A stretch of 64,000 nucleotides of DNA from Verrucomicrobiota bacterium (GCA_016222805.1 JACRQG010000011.1:501191-565190), one strand, 5' to 3'. Numbered from the stretch's first letter, positions 42,877 to 51,990 are shown. Numbers and translations: made by a program. Notes: generated from the letters alone by a model not told the origin.

Positions 42877-42905
42877 GGAGGTGGGAAGAAAAGCGGGTCG
42901 AGCCT

Positions 42906-43280
42906 TCAGGCCACCGCTTTCGGAATCTCCGCAGCGAGTTCGACCGGGTGCGGATGGTTGCGTTTGACCCGGTGAAGCTGATGCCGTCGCTGCAGCATCC
43001 GGTCGAGCTTGTCGATCAGCATTGAGACGGCCTTGTGACATTCGTCGGCCTGAACGGAGGCGTTCATGTCGGGACCGTGAATCTGGATGTGGCCTTTGGC
43101 GGTGAACTGCATGCCAACCGCGGGGCTACGGTCGCATTCCAACTCCACGCGGAGCCGAACAATGCGCTCCTCGTGGCGAAACAGACGCTCGGCTTTCTCG
43201 CGCACGTACGTCTTGAGGGACGGAGTGAGTTCGAGGTGGATGCCGGAGACGATCAGTTCGTGGTGGTTTTGGCTGTTCAT
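42906..43280 (-). CDS. hpf: Ribosome hibernation-promoting factor (HPF/RaiA family)
   Basis: A 124-aa protein with the S30AE fold: ELIVSGIHLELTPSLKTYVREK, RLFRHEERIVRLRVELECD, FTAKGHIQIHGPDMNASVQADE and AVSMLIDKLDRMLQRRHQLH. The last is the conserved basic helix that inserts into the mRNA/tRNA channel of the 30S subunit. These factors silence and dimerise ribosomes under starvation. It is of the short type, lacking the ~60-residue C-terminal dimerisation domain of long HPF, though a ~20-residue Pro/Ala tail is present. Single gene with its own terminator. Confidence 0.9.
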   Translation of the reverse strand: MNSQNHHELIVSGIHLELTPSLKTYVREKAERLFRHEERIVRLRVELECDRSPAVGMQFTAKGHIQIHGPDMNASVQADECHKAVSMLIDKLDRMLQRRHQLHRVKRNHPHPVELAAEIPKAVA

Positions 43281-43366
43281 GTTTCTACGTATGGGTTCGT
43301 TTGAAACAGGGCCGGGAATTCTTCCGGCTCTGTGGAAAAAACGCGCTCCTCCGCTCTCCCGCCGCC

Positions 43367-44194
43367 ATGCCCGATCCCGGGAAACACCTTGCCTCGTATT
43401 CTGCCGTCGTCGTGACGGGGGGATCTTCCGGGATTGGAAAATCGTTCATTGAGCTGGGGGCGAAGCTGAATCCGGAACTCGTTTTTTGCAACCTCTCCCG
43501 GCGATCTCCCGGGGAAAAAATCGCCTCCCTCCTGGGAAAAAGATTGAACCATTTTGGGTGTGACCTGTCGCGCGCGGGCGAGGTCAGGCGGGCGGCCGAA
43601 GCGGTCCAGTCCTGGCTGGAGAAGGCGGTTCCCGAAGGGCGCATCCTGCTCATCAATAACAGTGGTATCGGCGCGTTTGGGGAGTTCCCGCAGCCGAATC
43701 TCGAGCGCCAGCTTGAGATCGTGGACCTGAATGTACGGGCGGTCGTCGAAATGACGGGGTGTTTCCTGCCCCTGTTGCGGCGTCGGGGAGGGGGCATCAT
43801 CAATGTGGCCTCGACCCTGGGTTTCTTCCCCGCGGCGTTTTCTGCAACCTATTCGGCATCCAAGGCCTTCGTGCTGCATTGGAGTCTCGCGCTGAGGGAG
43901 GACTTGCGTGGTTCAGGGATACGGGTGCTGGCGCTCTGCCCGGGAACGACCTCCACCGAGTTCTTCGCGGCGGCCGGGCAGGGGCAGGGGGCGGTGGTGG
44001 GCGTGCTGACCCATCAGCCTGACGAGGTGGCCAGGAAGGCCCTGAGCGCGCTGGCGGCCAACCGGGCGCTGGTGGTCCCGGGCGGGGTCAACGGCCTGTA
44101 CACGACCCTCGGGGCTCGCCTGCCCAAACGTTGGGTGGCTGGCCTGGCCGGGGACCTGATGCGCCGCCTGCGACGGACACCGAATCACGAATGA
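43367..44194 (+). CDS. Short-chain dehydrogenase/reductase
   Basis: 275 aa from ATG 43367, a classical SDR. It has VVTGGSSGIGKSF as the coenzyme-binding motif (TGxxxGIG), ILLINNSGIGAFGEF (NNAG-like, here NNSG), INVASTLG with the catalytic Ser, and YSASK with catalytic Tyr and Lys, followed by LCPGTTSTEFF. The fold fits members of the DltE/YdfG type. Substrate unknown. The upstream in-frame extension to 43301 is unlikely because homology begins after 43367. Its TGA overlaps the ATG of the pseudouridine synthase gene (44191-44194), which suggests co-translation rather than a common function. Confidence 0.88.
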   Translation: MPDPGKHLASYSAVVVTGGSSGIGKSFIELGAKLNPELVFCNLSRRSPGEKIASLLGKRLNHFGCDLSRAGEVRRAAEAVQSWLEKAVPEGRILLINNSGIGAFGEFPQPNLERQLEIVDLNVRAVVEMTGCFLPLLRRRGGGIINVASTLGFFPAAFSATYSASKAFVLHWSLALREDLRGSGIRVLALCPGTTSTEFFAAAGQGQGAVVGVLTHQPDEVARKALSALAANRALVVPGGVNGLYTTLGARLPKRWVAGLAGDLMRRLRRTPNHE

Positions 44195-45033
44195 ACGGCG
44201 CCGAACCGGAGTATCCCGACCTGTTCGCGCGCCGGGCCTGTGCCTGGCCCCGACGACCGAAGGAGACTCCGCGCGTGCGTCTGATTCGACCCGAGGAGGT
44301 GCCGGCTTGGATTGTGTTCGAGGACGAACAGTTGCTCGTCGTCAACAAGCCGGGGGATGTGGTGTGCCATCCGTCGAAGGCGGGTCCATGGTCGAGTCTG
44401 GTCGGTGCCCTGCGCGAATACAGCGGGCGACCGACCGTGCACCTGATGTTCCGACTGGACCGCGAGACCAGCGGCGTGGTCGTGCTCGCCAAGGACCCCG
44501 ACACCGCCAGCCGACTGCAGCGGGCCATGCAGTCCCGTCGAATCGGCAAGAAATACCTGGCAATCCTCTGCGGACGGCTCGCTGGCGCGGTGACCGTGGA
44601 TCGCCCGCTGGGCGACGACGTGACCAGCCCGGTATTTCTGAAGTCGGCGGTGGTGGAGACAGGGGAGGGGCAGGCGGCCGTGACGGAGTTTCAACCCCTC
44701 GGGCATTCTCCCGACGGCAGCTTCACGCTGGCACAGGTATTTCCCGCCACGGGCCGGAAACACCAGATTCGGGCGCACGCCCAGTGGCTCGGGCATTCGC
44801 TGGTTGGGGACAAGATCTACGGCCCCGATGCGAGACTCTACCTGGACTTCATCGATCGGGGTTGGACGCGGGAATTGGAAGAGAAGCTCCTGCTGTCGCG
44901 CCAGGCGCTTCATTGTGCCGAGATCGACCTCCGCCCCGCGGGACTACCGTGGGTGTTCGCGGCGCCGTTAGCCGCCGACCTTGTGGACTTCTGCCGGACG
45001 CGCGCGATTGTCGGTGCGCCGGTGCCGGCCTGA
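44191..45033 (+). CDS. RluA-family RNA pseudouridine synthase
   Basis: A 280-aa enzyme that isomerises uridine to pseudouridine in rRNA or tRNA. Motifs are VVNKPGDVVCHPSK, the catalytic aspartate in MFRLDRETSGVVVLAK (HRLDxxTSG with Phe for His), KKYLAILCG, and TGRKHQIRAHAQWLGHSLVGDKIYG, all in family order. There is no N-terminal S4 domain, as in RluA and TruC types. The target site cannot be fixed from sequence. Coupled to the preceding SDR gene by ATGA. Confidence 0.9.
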   Translation: MNGAEPEYPDLFARRACAWPRRPKETPRVRLIRPEEVPAWIVFEDEQLLVVNKPGDVVCHPSKAGPWSSLVGALREYSGRPTVHLMFRLDRETSGVVVLAKDPDTASRLQRAMQSRRIGKKYLAILCGRLAGAVTVDRPLGDDVTSPVFLKSAVVETGEGQAAVTEFQPLGHSPDGSFTLAQVFPATGRKHQIRAHAQWLGHSLVGDKIYGPDARLYLDFIDRGWTRELEEKLLLSRQALHCAEIDLRPAGLPWVFAAPLAADLVDFCRTRAIVGAPVPA

Positions 45034-45052
45034 GGGAAACCGAACTGGACGG

Positions 45053-45841
45053 TCAGCGCTTCCCGCGGGCACGGGGCCGAGGTTTCTCGTCCTCGTCGTC
45101 CGAGGACTCCTCCTCGTCATCGTCTTCGCCGTCCTTTTCCTTGTCCTTGTCTTTGTTCTCGTCGTCGTCGCCTTCCTCCTCGTCCTCGTCCCACTTCAGC
45201 GACTCGTCGTTCTTCAGCTTCTCCTCCTCCTCCTCGTCGAGTTCGGGCAGATCGTCGTCATCGCTCTCCTCTTCGACGCCCTTGGCGGGTGCTTCCTCGT
45301 CGGGATCGTAGCCTGCCGGCATGTAGTCGAGAATGGCGGTCAGTTCCTCGAAGCAGTGAACCGCCTTGCCCTGGATGAAGCTGCTGTTCTGGTCCTCGCG
45401 GATTTCGTCCTCCACCTCGTCCACGGTGAGCTTGGATTCGAACTTGAACAGGTCATTGAGCATCTTCACGCGGCAGCGCGTGAGGTGATCGAGCAGATCG
45501 GCGTAGGGGCCGTTTTCCTCGTCAAGGATGTCCGGTAGCGCAAAGAGCTTCTCGTCCGACTCGAACAGGGACTCCTTCATGCGTCGCAGCCGGACCTTTC
45601 CGTGGCCGAGATCCTTGTCGATGCGGAACGGGATGAAGGCAGCCTCGAAGACGTCCTGGTCGAAGCCATAGTCCCGCAGGGGATCCACGAGCTCTACGAG
45701 ATACTGCACTTGGCGCGGATCGACGATGCTCAGGCCGTCCACATCCCAGCGAACCGGGTCGCTGGTTTCGGCGACCCACCAGTTATGATCGTCGCCGAGG
45801 CGAACAACAACCCAGTCTAGAGCGGAGATAGCTTTGGCCAT
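45053..45841 (-). CDS. Unknown protein with long polyacidic C-terminal tail
   Basis: A 262-aa protein that I cannot assign. The first ~175 residues look like a folded, tryptophan-containing soluble domain (LDWVVVRLGDDHNWWVAETS, IVDPRQVQYLVELVDPLRDYG). Residues ~180-250 are an almost uninterrupted Asp/Glu/Lys tract (LDEEEEEKLKNDESLKWDED and following). The final eight residues are basic (RPRARGKR). Such tails occur in chaperone-like or nucleic-acid-mimic proteins. Plus-strand readings through the tract are artefacts. It is convergent with the RluA gene and divergent from pyrD, with 181 bp between starts. Confidence 0.72.
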   Translation of the reverse strand: MAKAISALDWVVVRLGDDHNWWVAETSDPVRWDVDGLSIVDPRQVQYLVELVDPLRDYGFDQDVFEAAFIPFRIDKDLGHGKVRLRRMKESLFESDEKLFALPDILDEENGPYADLLDHLTRCRVKMLNDLFKFESKLTVDEVEDEIREDQNSSFIQGKAVHCFEELTAILDYMPAGYDPDEEAPAKGVEEESDDDDLPELDEEEEEKLKNDESLKWDEDEEEGDDDENKDKDKEKDGEDDDEEESSDDEDEKPRPRARGKR

Positions 45842-46022
45842 GGAAATTCGGAGGGAATTTTCGCGCAGCGTGCGAGCCGAGTTTCAAAAAACAAGCACAA
45901 AAGCGCCGTTTGCGACAGAGATGCTGAGATGGTGCTCCGGCGCCGGAAAATCCTCGATTTGCGAGGGTTCGGATATTTGCGATCCTTGCCAAACGCGGAG
46001 CCGGATTCCAGCCTCGGGGATC

Positions 46023-47087
46023 ATGGGGAGATATTACGAATCGTTGGCGCGGCCCTGGATTTTCCGCCTCGACTGCGAGCGCGCGCACGAGCTGGCGGTG
46101 GACGCCATGGCAATGCTGGCGGCGCTCGGTCCGGTGCGTGGTCAGTTCGAGCGCTGGGTCCAGCGCGGCTGGAGGGGCGCTCGTCCGATCGAGGTGCTGG
46201 GTCTCAAGTTTCCCAACGCTGTCGGGCTGGCGGCGGGTTTCGACAAGGATGCGCGCGCGTGGCCGGCTGCGGCGGCCCTGGGGTTTGGTCATGTCGAAGT
46301 GGGCACCGTGACGGCGCTGGCCCAGCCGGGAAATCCAAAGCCGCGCGCCTTCCGCTACCCGGAGGAGGAGGCGGTGATCAACCGGATGGGCTTCAACAAT
46401 CCCGGGGCCGAGGCGATGGCGGCTCTCCTCGCCCGGCAACCGCCGGTGGGGTCGCGGCGCATCCCCCTGGGAATCAATCTCGGCAAGTCAAAGGTGACGG
46501 ACCTCGAGCGGGCGACGGCCGACTACCTGGCGAGTTTCCGGCTCCTGGCCGACTACGCCGACTACATCGTGCTCAATGTTTCGAGCCCGAACACCCCGAA
46601 CCTGCGGCAGCTGCAGGACGAATCGCGGCTGCGCGAGTTGCTGGCCGAAGTCACGTCCGCCAATCGGGCCCGCGTCGTCCAGGCGGGTGGGCGCCGGGTG
46701 CCCATCCTGCTGAAGATTGCGCCGGATCTCACCTGGCCCCAAATCGACGCGGTGCTGGGCGTCATCGCCGAGCACGGGCTCGACGGGATCATCGCCACGA
46801 ACACGACGCTCGCGCGGCCGGGCCGGTTTGCGAGCGTGAACGAGGCCGGAGGCCTGAGCGGGGCTCCCGTGCGGCAGCGCTCGACCGAAATCATCCGCTA
46901 TCTCGCGCGAGCCACGCACGGGCGGCTTCCCATCATCGGTGTCGGCGGAATCGTCGACGCGACCTCGGCGGCCGAGAAGCTCGATGCCGGCGCCGCGCTC
47001 GTGCAAGTCTATACGGGCATGATTTATCGCGGACCGTTCTTTGCGGCGGATCTCGCGCGGGCTCTGGTGGAGCGGCAGATTCGGTAA
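46023..47087 (+). CDS. pyrD: Dihydroorotate dehydrogenase (quinone), class 2
   Basis: PyrD oxidises dihydroorotate to orotate in pyrimidine synthesis, passing electrons to membrane quinones. The product is 354 aa from ATG 46023, with the membrane-associating N-terminal helices (FRLDCERAHELAVDAM) that mark class 2. It shows FPNAVGLAAGFDKDARAW, GFGHVEVGTVT, RMGFNNPG, the catalytic Ser in NVSSPNTPNLRQLQ, LLKIAPDL and IATNTT, and GVGGI. An in-frame upstream extension to 45834 lacks homology. FMN and dihydroorotate sites look complete. Confidence 0.95.
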   Translation: MGRYYESLARPWIFRLDCERAHELAVDAMAMLAALGPVRGQFERWVQRGWRGARPIEVLGLKFPNAVGLAAGFDKDARAWPAAAALGFGHVEVGTVTALAQPGNPKPRAFRYPEEEAVINRMGFNNPGAEAMAALLARQPPVGSRRIPLGINLGKSKVTDLERATADYLASFRLLADYADYIVLNVSSPNTPNLRQLQDESRLRELLAEVTSANRARVVQAGGRRVPILLKIAPDLTWPQIDAVLGVIAEHGLDGIIATNTTLARPGRFASVNEAGGLSGAPVRQRSTEIIRYLARATHGRLPIIGVGGIVDATSAAEKLDAGAALVQVYTGMIYRGPFFAADLARALVERQIR

Positions 47088-47166
47088 GGCGGTCGGCCCT
47101 CAGCCGAATCGCACTCCGCTCTCGCCATCGTCGCGGCTGCTCTTCATAAGACCGGCTTTCCCAACC

Positions 47167-47475
47167 ATGCCCACGTACGAATACGCCTGCAAAAACTGCG
47201 ACCACGAGTTCGAGCAGTTCCAGTCGATGCGCGACGAGCCGTTGAAGAAGTGCCCCGAGTGCGGCAAGAACTCGTTGCGGCGCAAGGTGGGACGAGGAGC
47301 CGGTCTGATTTTCAAGGGCTCCGGCTTCTACATCACCGACTACAAGAATAAGGGAACGGGCGCCTCCAAGACGAGCGACCCGAAGCCGGGTGGCGATGCC
47401 AAGCCGGCGCCGAGCACCACGGCGGCGGGTGCGTCCGGGGCGGCAAAGAATTCGGCTCCGGCCACCAAGTCATAA
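47167..47475 (+). CDS. FmdB-type zinc-ribbon protein
   Basis: A 102-aa protein with the FmdB/CxxC_CxxC_SSSS zinc ribbon at residues 1-45: MPTYEYACKNCDHEFEQFQS then KCPECGK. The SGFYITDYKNK segment after the ribbon is a common feature of this family. The rest is an Ala/Pro/Lys/Thr-rich disordered tail. FmdB was named as a regulator of formamidase expression, but the family is broad and its function is mostly unknown. Homology starts at the ATG 47167. The next gene follows by 8 bp. Confidence 0.88.
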   Translation: MPTYEYACKNCDHEFEQFQSMRDEPLKKCPECGKNSLRRKVGRGAGLIFKGSGFYITDYKNKGTGASKTSDPKPGGDAKPAPSTTAAGASGAAKNSAPATKS

Positions 47476-47483
47476 GGGGTCCC

Positions 47484-48215
47484 ATGAGCGCCAAGATCGA
47501 CCGGGCCCGTCATGGCCCCAGCTGGGCTGAAGTAATCCTCGGGGCGGCCCTCAGCGTTATTCTGGGAGCGGTGTTGGGCGCGGTCCTGCTGATCGTCCGT
47601 CCGGTGGCCAAGGAACCCACCAAGGCAGAAGAACGCGTCAGGGGAGTCGTCTACTACACGGAAGGCTCCCGGGACCCCGGCAAGGCCAGACAGGCGCTGC
47701 AGAAGCGCAAGGCCTTCGTCGAAGGCCAGTCGATCTCGTTGGTGGAGGAGGAACTCAATGCCCTGGCGAATCCGGGGGCGGCGACGCCGCCGCCGGCGGG
47801 CAAGGCGCCGGAGAAGGGCAAGGCGGCCGACAAGGGAAAGACGGCGGAAAAATCCAAGGAAGCGGAGAAGCCGGCCGGAGGTGGAGGGATGCTCGCGGTG
47901 GGAGCCCCCGTGTTTCGCCTGCGCGACGGTCAGTTGCAGATTGGAGTGCCGGTGACGGTGAATGCGCTGGACCTCGGCCTGAAGCTCGTGGCCCACGCCC
48001 GCGGTGGAATCGCCAAGCAGGGCGATGGTTTTCAGTTTGAGTTCGCCGAAATGTACCTGGGGTCCTGCCCCGTGCATCGTCTGCCGTTTCTCGGGAACTA
48101 CGTGCGTGATCAGTTCATCGCGGCGCAGACGCTTCCGGAGGATGTGAAGGCCTCGTGGGCGAAGCTCGCCTCCGCCAAGATTGAAGGAAACCTCCTGAAA
48201 CTGACGATGCCGTGA
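47484..48215 (+). CDS. Single-pass membrane protein of unknown function
   Basis: 243 aa with one transmembrane helix near the N-terminus (VILGAALSVILGAVLGAVLLIV, ~residues 17-38). A Lys/Glu/Ala/Pro-rich linker (~95-135) is followed by a C-terminal beta-rich domain (VFRLRDGQLQIGVPVTVNAL, FEFAEMYLGSCPVHRLPFLG). This layout suggests a periplasmic domain held to the inner membrane by a flexible stalk. I recognise no named family. Its stop overlaps the GTG start of the next gene (GTGA, 48212-48215), so the two are coupled, and together they precede murJ. Confidence 0.72.
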   Translation: MSAKIDRARHGPSWAEVILGAALSVILGAVLGAVLLIVRPVAKEPTKAEERVRGVVYYTEGSRDPGKARQALQKRKAFVEGQSISLVEEELNALANPGAATPPPAGKAPEKGKAADKGKTAEKSKEAEKPAGGGGMLAVGAPVFRLRDGQLQIGVPVTVNALDLGLKLVAHARGGIAKQGDGFQFEFAEMYLGSCPVHRLPFLGNYVRDQFIAAQTLPEDVKASWAKLASAKIEGNLLKLTMP

Positions 48216-49393
48216 TCCGCCGGCTGCTCCTGTGCCTCGTCGCGGGCGGGGCGGGTGCCGTCCCGGGCGGGGCGGCTGCGGAACCACGTCCGGTGCTGGT
48301 GCAGAGCGCACCGGGACGCTTTGAGGTGGCGGCCTCGGATCCAACGGTGGCCCATGCCGTCGCCGCTGCCGCCGAGGAAGCCTGGGCGCACCTGGCGCAG
48401 CCGCTCGATTTGCCGGCGGCGTTCTCTTCGCCGGTATTCGTGCGGGTTTCGGATCGGGGTGACGCGAGTCTGACCGACGCGCCGCACCGGGCGGTGGTCG
48501 AGCCCGGGGGAGTGGTGACACTGCGCCTTCCCTTTGGCGCCTGGCAGGACGGTTCGCTGCACCGGGCCTTGATTCACGGGCTGCTCACGAGGCTCGGGGT
48601 CGCCTGGTTCGGCGGCAGCGTGGTTCCGGTGGTGCCGCGTTGGCTGGAAGTGGCGTGCGCCGCGTGGTGGGAGACGAGACTCAATCCGGCGCAGTTCGAC
48701 GCGTGGAGGCAGAGGGCGGCGGGAACGACGCCGCCGGGCATCGCGGCCATCCTCGACTGGCGGCGGGAGGGGCCGCCGCCGTTACGGGCGCGGGAAGGCG
48801 CGCTCGGGTTGTTCCTCTTTCTCCAGGCCGAGTCAGGCCGCGACGGGGAATGGTTGCACCTCGTGCGCCGACTCCTCGCCGGGATGGACCCGCAGGCGGC
48901 GCTGGCGGCCTGTTACCCCGGCCGATTCCACGGGGTTGAGGCCCGGGAGTTCTGGTGGCAGACGGGATGGCACCACCACAGCCGGGTGCGGGCACTGCCG
49001 GTGATCGAGGCGGCCGAGTCCCGCTGGCTGCTGTCCGCGCTGGCCCGGTTCGTGTTCGCGGGGCCGGAGGCGAGCGTCGATCGGCTCCTGCCTTTGGCCG
49101 CGGTGCTCGAGCGGCGGGCGGAGCCACTGGTGGCGGCGGAGATCGCCCGGCGGGCAGCCGAGTTGGAGCGACTGGTGCCGGCGCTGCATCCCTTCTACCG
49201 CAATGCAGGACTCTCGCTGGCGGAAGCGCTCGGTTCCGGCGCAGGCCCGAAGGAAGCCGCCAAGATCGCGGCGCGGTGCGCGGCCTTCGCGCAGGACTGG
49301 AAGGCCGGGCTCGATCTCGAGGCGGCGGCGAACGCCGCCCTGGACGCCCTGGAATCCCGCAGCGCGGGCCGCGACGGGTCGGATCCCGGGTAA
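48212..49393 (+). CDS. Secreted protein of unknown function
   Basis: 393 aa from a GTG start that overlaps the preceding stop. A signal peptide (MIRRLLLCLVAGGAGAVPGGAAA) is followed by a mostly helical mature part. It contains a MA-clan-like layout with AVVEPGGVVTLRLPFGAW, a helix LHRALIHGLLTRLGVAW, and VPRWLEVACAAWWETRL. These recall peptidase-MA-like proteins, but the HExxH zinc motif is absent, so activity is doubtful. A Trp/His-rich EFWWQTGWHHHSR segment is notable. The end lies 39 bp before the murJ start used here. Confidence 0.7.
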   Translation: MIRRLLLCLVAGGAGAVPGGAAAEPRPVLVQSAPGRFEVAASDPTVAHAVAAAAEEAWAHLAQPLDLPAAFSSPVFVRVSDRGDASLTDAPHRAVVEPGGVVTLRLPFGAWQDGSLHRALIHGLLTRLGVAWFGGSVVPVVPRWLEVACAAWWETRLNPAQFDAWRQRAAGTTPPGIAAILDWRREGPPPLRAREGALGLFLFLQAESGRDGEWLHLVRRLLAGMDPQAALAACYPGRFHGVEAREFWWQTGWHHHSRVRALPVIEAAESRWLLSALARFVFAGPEASVDRLLPLAAVLERRAEPLVAAEIARRAAELERLVPALHPFYRNAGLSLAEALGSGAGPKEAAKIAARCAAFAQDWKAGLDLEAAANAALDALESRSAGRDGSDPG

Positions 49394-49432
49394 GACTTGC
49401 TCGCCGGGTCGGCCGCCGCGCACACTCCCCGC

Positions 49433-51022
49433 GTGTCGAAGAGCTTCAAGAACATCAGCGTCGTCGCGGTGGCGACCATGGCCTCGCGCGTGCTGGGCTT
49501 GGGGCGCGACATGCTGGTGACCATGGTGTTCGGCGTGGAATCGCTCGCGTCCGCATTTTACACCGCTTTCACCCTGCCCAACCTGTTCCGCCGCCTGCTC
49601 GGTGAGGGGGCGTTGACGGCGGCGTTCGTGCCGACCCTGAGCGAGGAGTTGAAGGCGCGGGATCGCCGCGGGGCCTTTGCGTTGGTGAACCAGGTGTCGA
49701 CGTGGCTCCTGGTGGTGAGCGGGGGAATTGTCGCGCTGGCGATGGCGCTGCTCGCGCTTTTTCCCCGGGCCGCGGGACGACTGCAAGCGGCGGGCGTGGA
49801 GTCCGATACCGTGCAGCGCTGGGTCGAGGCGGCGGACCTCGGCGTGATTCTCTTTCCCTACCTCGTGTGCGTGTGCCTCGCCGCCGCCTTCAGCGCCGCG
49901 CTGCAGACCCTCGGGCGATTCGTTGAGCCGGCGCTTTCCCCGATTTGGCTGAATGTGGCGATGATCACCTTGCTGGCAGGCGGCGCCTACGGCGGCTGGG
50001 CGGCCAGCGCCGGGGGCGCCATGCTCTGGTTGTGCGCGGGAGCGCTGGGGGGCGGGTTTCTGCAGATGATGGTGCCCGCGCTGGCCTTGGCGCGCGAAGG
50101 CTGGCGGCCAAGATTCGATCTCGGGGTCAACGAGCCGTTCCGGCAAATCGTGCGACTGATGGCGCCGACGCTGTTCGGATCCGCCATCTACCTCATCAAC
50201 ATCTCCGTCTCGCGGTTTCTCGGGTTGTCACTGAACGACTCCGCCGTGGCCACGCTCAACCTCGCGACGCGATTGATGGAGCTGCCCATCGGCGTCTTCA
50301 CGGTGGCGGTCTCCACCGTCGTCTTCCCGCTCATCGCGCGGCATGCCGCGGCGGGGGAGTGGACCCAACTCGCGGGGTCGTACCGCAAGGGACTGCGGCT
50401 GATCCTGGTGATCAACGTGCCGGCGGCGGTGGGGCTGATGGTGCTGGCAACCCCGATCATCCGGGTCCTGTTTCAGCGGGGCGCGTTTGACCGGGGCGAC
50501 ACCGCCGCGATGGCGCCCGTCCTGGTGGTCTTTGCCCTGGGCCTGCCGCTGCTGTCGTTTGTCAACATCGTGCTCCGGGCGTTCTATGCGCTCAAGGACA
50601 CCGGCACGCCCGTCCGCGCTGCGGCGCTGAGCTTCGTGGTCAACCTCGCCTTGAGCCTCCTCTTGATGGACCGGCTGGGGACGGTGGGCCTGGCGGTGGC
50701 GAGCAACGCGGCGATTCTGGTGCAGGCCGTTTACCTGCAGCGACAGCTCACCCGGAAGCAAGCGGGCCTGGCGTTTCTTCCCGTGATGGGAGACCTGATC
50801 AAGGTGGTGGCGGCGGCGGGAGTGATGGGGCTGGTGGTGGCCGGGGGGTGGCACTTGTGGACGATGTGGACGCGGGATGGATCCGTGGTGACGGCGTTCG
50901 GCCTGCTCCTTGTCATCGTGACAGGTATCGCGGTGTACGGGGGGCTGGTGTGGACATTACGGATTGAAGGGCGCGACGATCTGGCGGCGGTGCTGGAAAA
51001 GGTGCGCGCCCGGATCGGCTGA
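49433..51022 (+). CDS. murJ: Lipid II flippase MurJ (MviN)
   Basis: MurJ flips lipid II across the inner membrane for peptidoglycan synthesis. The product is 529 aa from GTG 49433, with about 14 hydrophobic helices. N-terminal SRVLGLGRDMLVTMVFG contains the essential arginines of TM1, and FRRLLGEGALTAAFVPTLSEE is the family signature. VRLMAPTLFGSAIYLINISV begins the second half. TTG 49397 would add 12 unrelated residues. It is followed after 5 bp by a transporter gene. Presence of MurJ together with glmS and lgt indicates a conventional peptidoglycan-containing Gram-negative envelope. Confidence 0.94.
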   Translation: MSKSFKNISVVAVATMASRVLGLGRDMLVTMVFGVESLASAFYTAFTLPNLFRRLLGEGALTAAFVPTLSEELKARDRRGAFALVNQVSTWLLVVSGGIVALAMALLALFPRAAGRLQAAGVESDTVQRWVEAADLGVILFPYLVCVCLAAAFSAALQTLGRFVEPALSPIWLNVAMITLLAGGAYGGWAASAGGAMLWLCAGALGGGFLQMMVPALALAREGWRPRFDLGVNEPFRQIVRLMAPTLFGSAIYLINISVSRFLGLSLNDSAVATLNLATRLMELPIGVFTVAVSTVVFPLIARHAAAGEWTQLAGSYRKGLRLILVINVPAAVGLMVLATPIIRVLFQRGAFDRGDTAAMAPVLVVFALGLPLLSFVNIVLRAFYALKDTGTPVRAAALSFVVNLALSLLLMDRLGTVGLAVASNAAILVQAVYLQRQLTRKQAGLAFLPVMGDLIKVVAAAGVMGLVVAGGWHLWTMWTRDGSVVTAFGLLLVIVTGIAVYGGLVWTLRIEGRDDLAAVLEKVRARIG

Positions 51023-51027
51023 TCCTC

Positions 51028-51990
51028 ATGAATCTGAAACGGGACTGGTTTCTGATCGGCATGGTCGCAGCCACGGTGCTGGCGTGGTGGCTGCCGGAGC
51101 CGGGGGCGGTCGGTGGCTGGCTTCATCCCGAACTGCTGACCAAGGCGGGAGTGGCGCTGATCTTTTTCCTGCACGGCCTGACCCTCTCGTTCGCGTCCCT
51201 GCGGGCGGGGGCCCTGAACTGGCGCCTGCACGCGGTCGTGCAGGGATGTACGTTCGTGCTGTTCCCGATCCTCGGGTTGGGGCTGATGTTCCTCCTGGAG
51301 GGAAGGACCGGGCCGGAACTCACCCTCGGCGTCTTCTTCCTCTGCGCCTTGCCGTCGACGGTATCCTCCTCGATCGCGATGACCGCCACGGCGCGCGGCA
51401 ACGTTGCCGGGGCGGTGTTCAATGCGACGCTGTCGAGTCTGCTCGGCATCGTGGCCACGCCGCTGTGGGTGGCCTTGGTGACCCAGACGACGGGCGAGGT
51501 GCGCCCCATCGGCCCGGTGATTGTGGACCTGCTGCGATGGCTGGTGCTGCCGCTCGGGATCGGTCAGGTGCTGCGCCCGTGGCTCGGAACGTGGGCGGGC
51601 CGGCACAAGGGAGGAATCAGCGTGGTGGACCGGCTGACCATCCTCATGCTGGTCTACACCTCGTTCTGCGACTCCTTCAAAGACGACCTTTGGACCCGCC
51701 ACGGCCTGGCTCCGGTGCTGTTGGTCAGCGGGCTCTGTGTCGCGCTCTTCGCCCTGGTACTGGCAATCACCTCCTGGCTGGCGCGGGCCCTGGGCTTGCC
51801 GCGGGAAGATCGAATCGCGGCCATCTTCTGCGGTTCGAAAAAGACCCTCGCCTCGGGAGTGCCCATGGCGAAGTTGATATTTGGCGCCCATCCCGGTTTG
51901 GGGATGATCCTCTTGCCGATCATGATCTATCACCCGCTGCAGCTCCTCGTCGGCGGGGTGCTGGCGCAGCGGTGGAGTCGCGACGATTAG
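51028..51990 (+). CDS. SLC10A7-like bile acid:sodium symporter family transporter
   Basis: A 320-aa membrane protein with about ten helices, of the SBF-like DUF4137/YfeH branch related to human SLC10A7. Motifs are IFFLHGLTLSFASLRAGALN, FLCALPSTVSSSIAMTATARGN (crossover helix), and FCGSKKTLASGVPMAKLIF near the C-terminus. The transported substrate of this branch is not settled. It begins 5 bp after murJ, so it is very likely co-transcribed with it; functional linkage is not implied. Confidence 0.9.
   Translation: MNLKRDWFLIGMVAATVLAWWLPEPGAVGGWLHPELLTKAGVALIFFLHGLTLSFASLRAGALNWRLHAVVQGCTFVLFPILGLGLMFLLEGRTGPELTLGVFFLCALPSTVSSSIAMTATARGNVAGAVFNATLSSLLGIVATPLWVALVTQTTGEVRPIGPVIVDLLRWLVLPLGIGQVLRPWLGTWAGRHKGGISVVDRLTILMLVYTSFCDSFKDDLWTRHGLAPVLLVSGLCVALFALVLAITSWLARALGLPREDRIAAIFCGSKKTLASGVPMAKLIFGAHPGLGMILLPIMIYHPLQLLVGGVLAQRWSRDD

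Noticed and set aside
44981-45538. A 185-residue leucine/valine-rich frame on the plus strand
   Set aside because: It is the antisense reading of the polyacidic GAN/GAY tract of the gene at 45053-45841 and only mimics a membrane protein.
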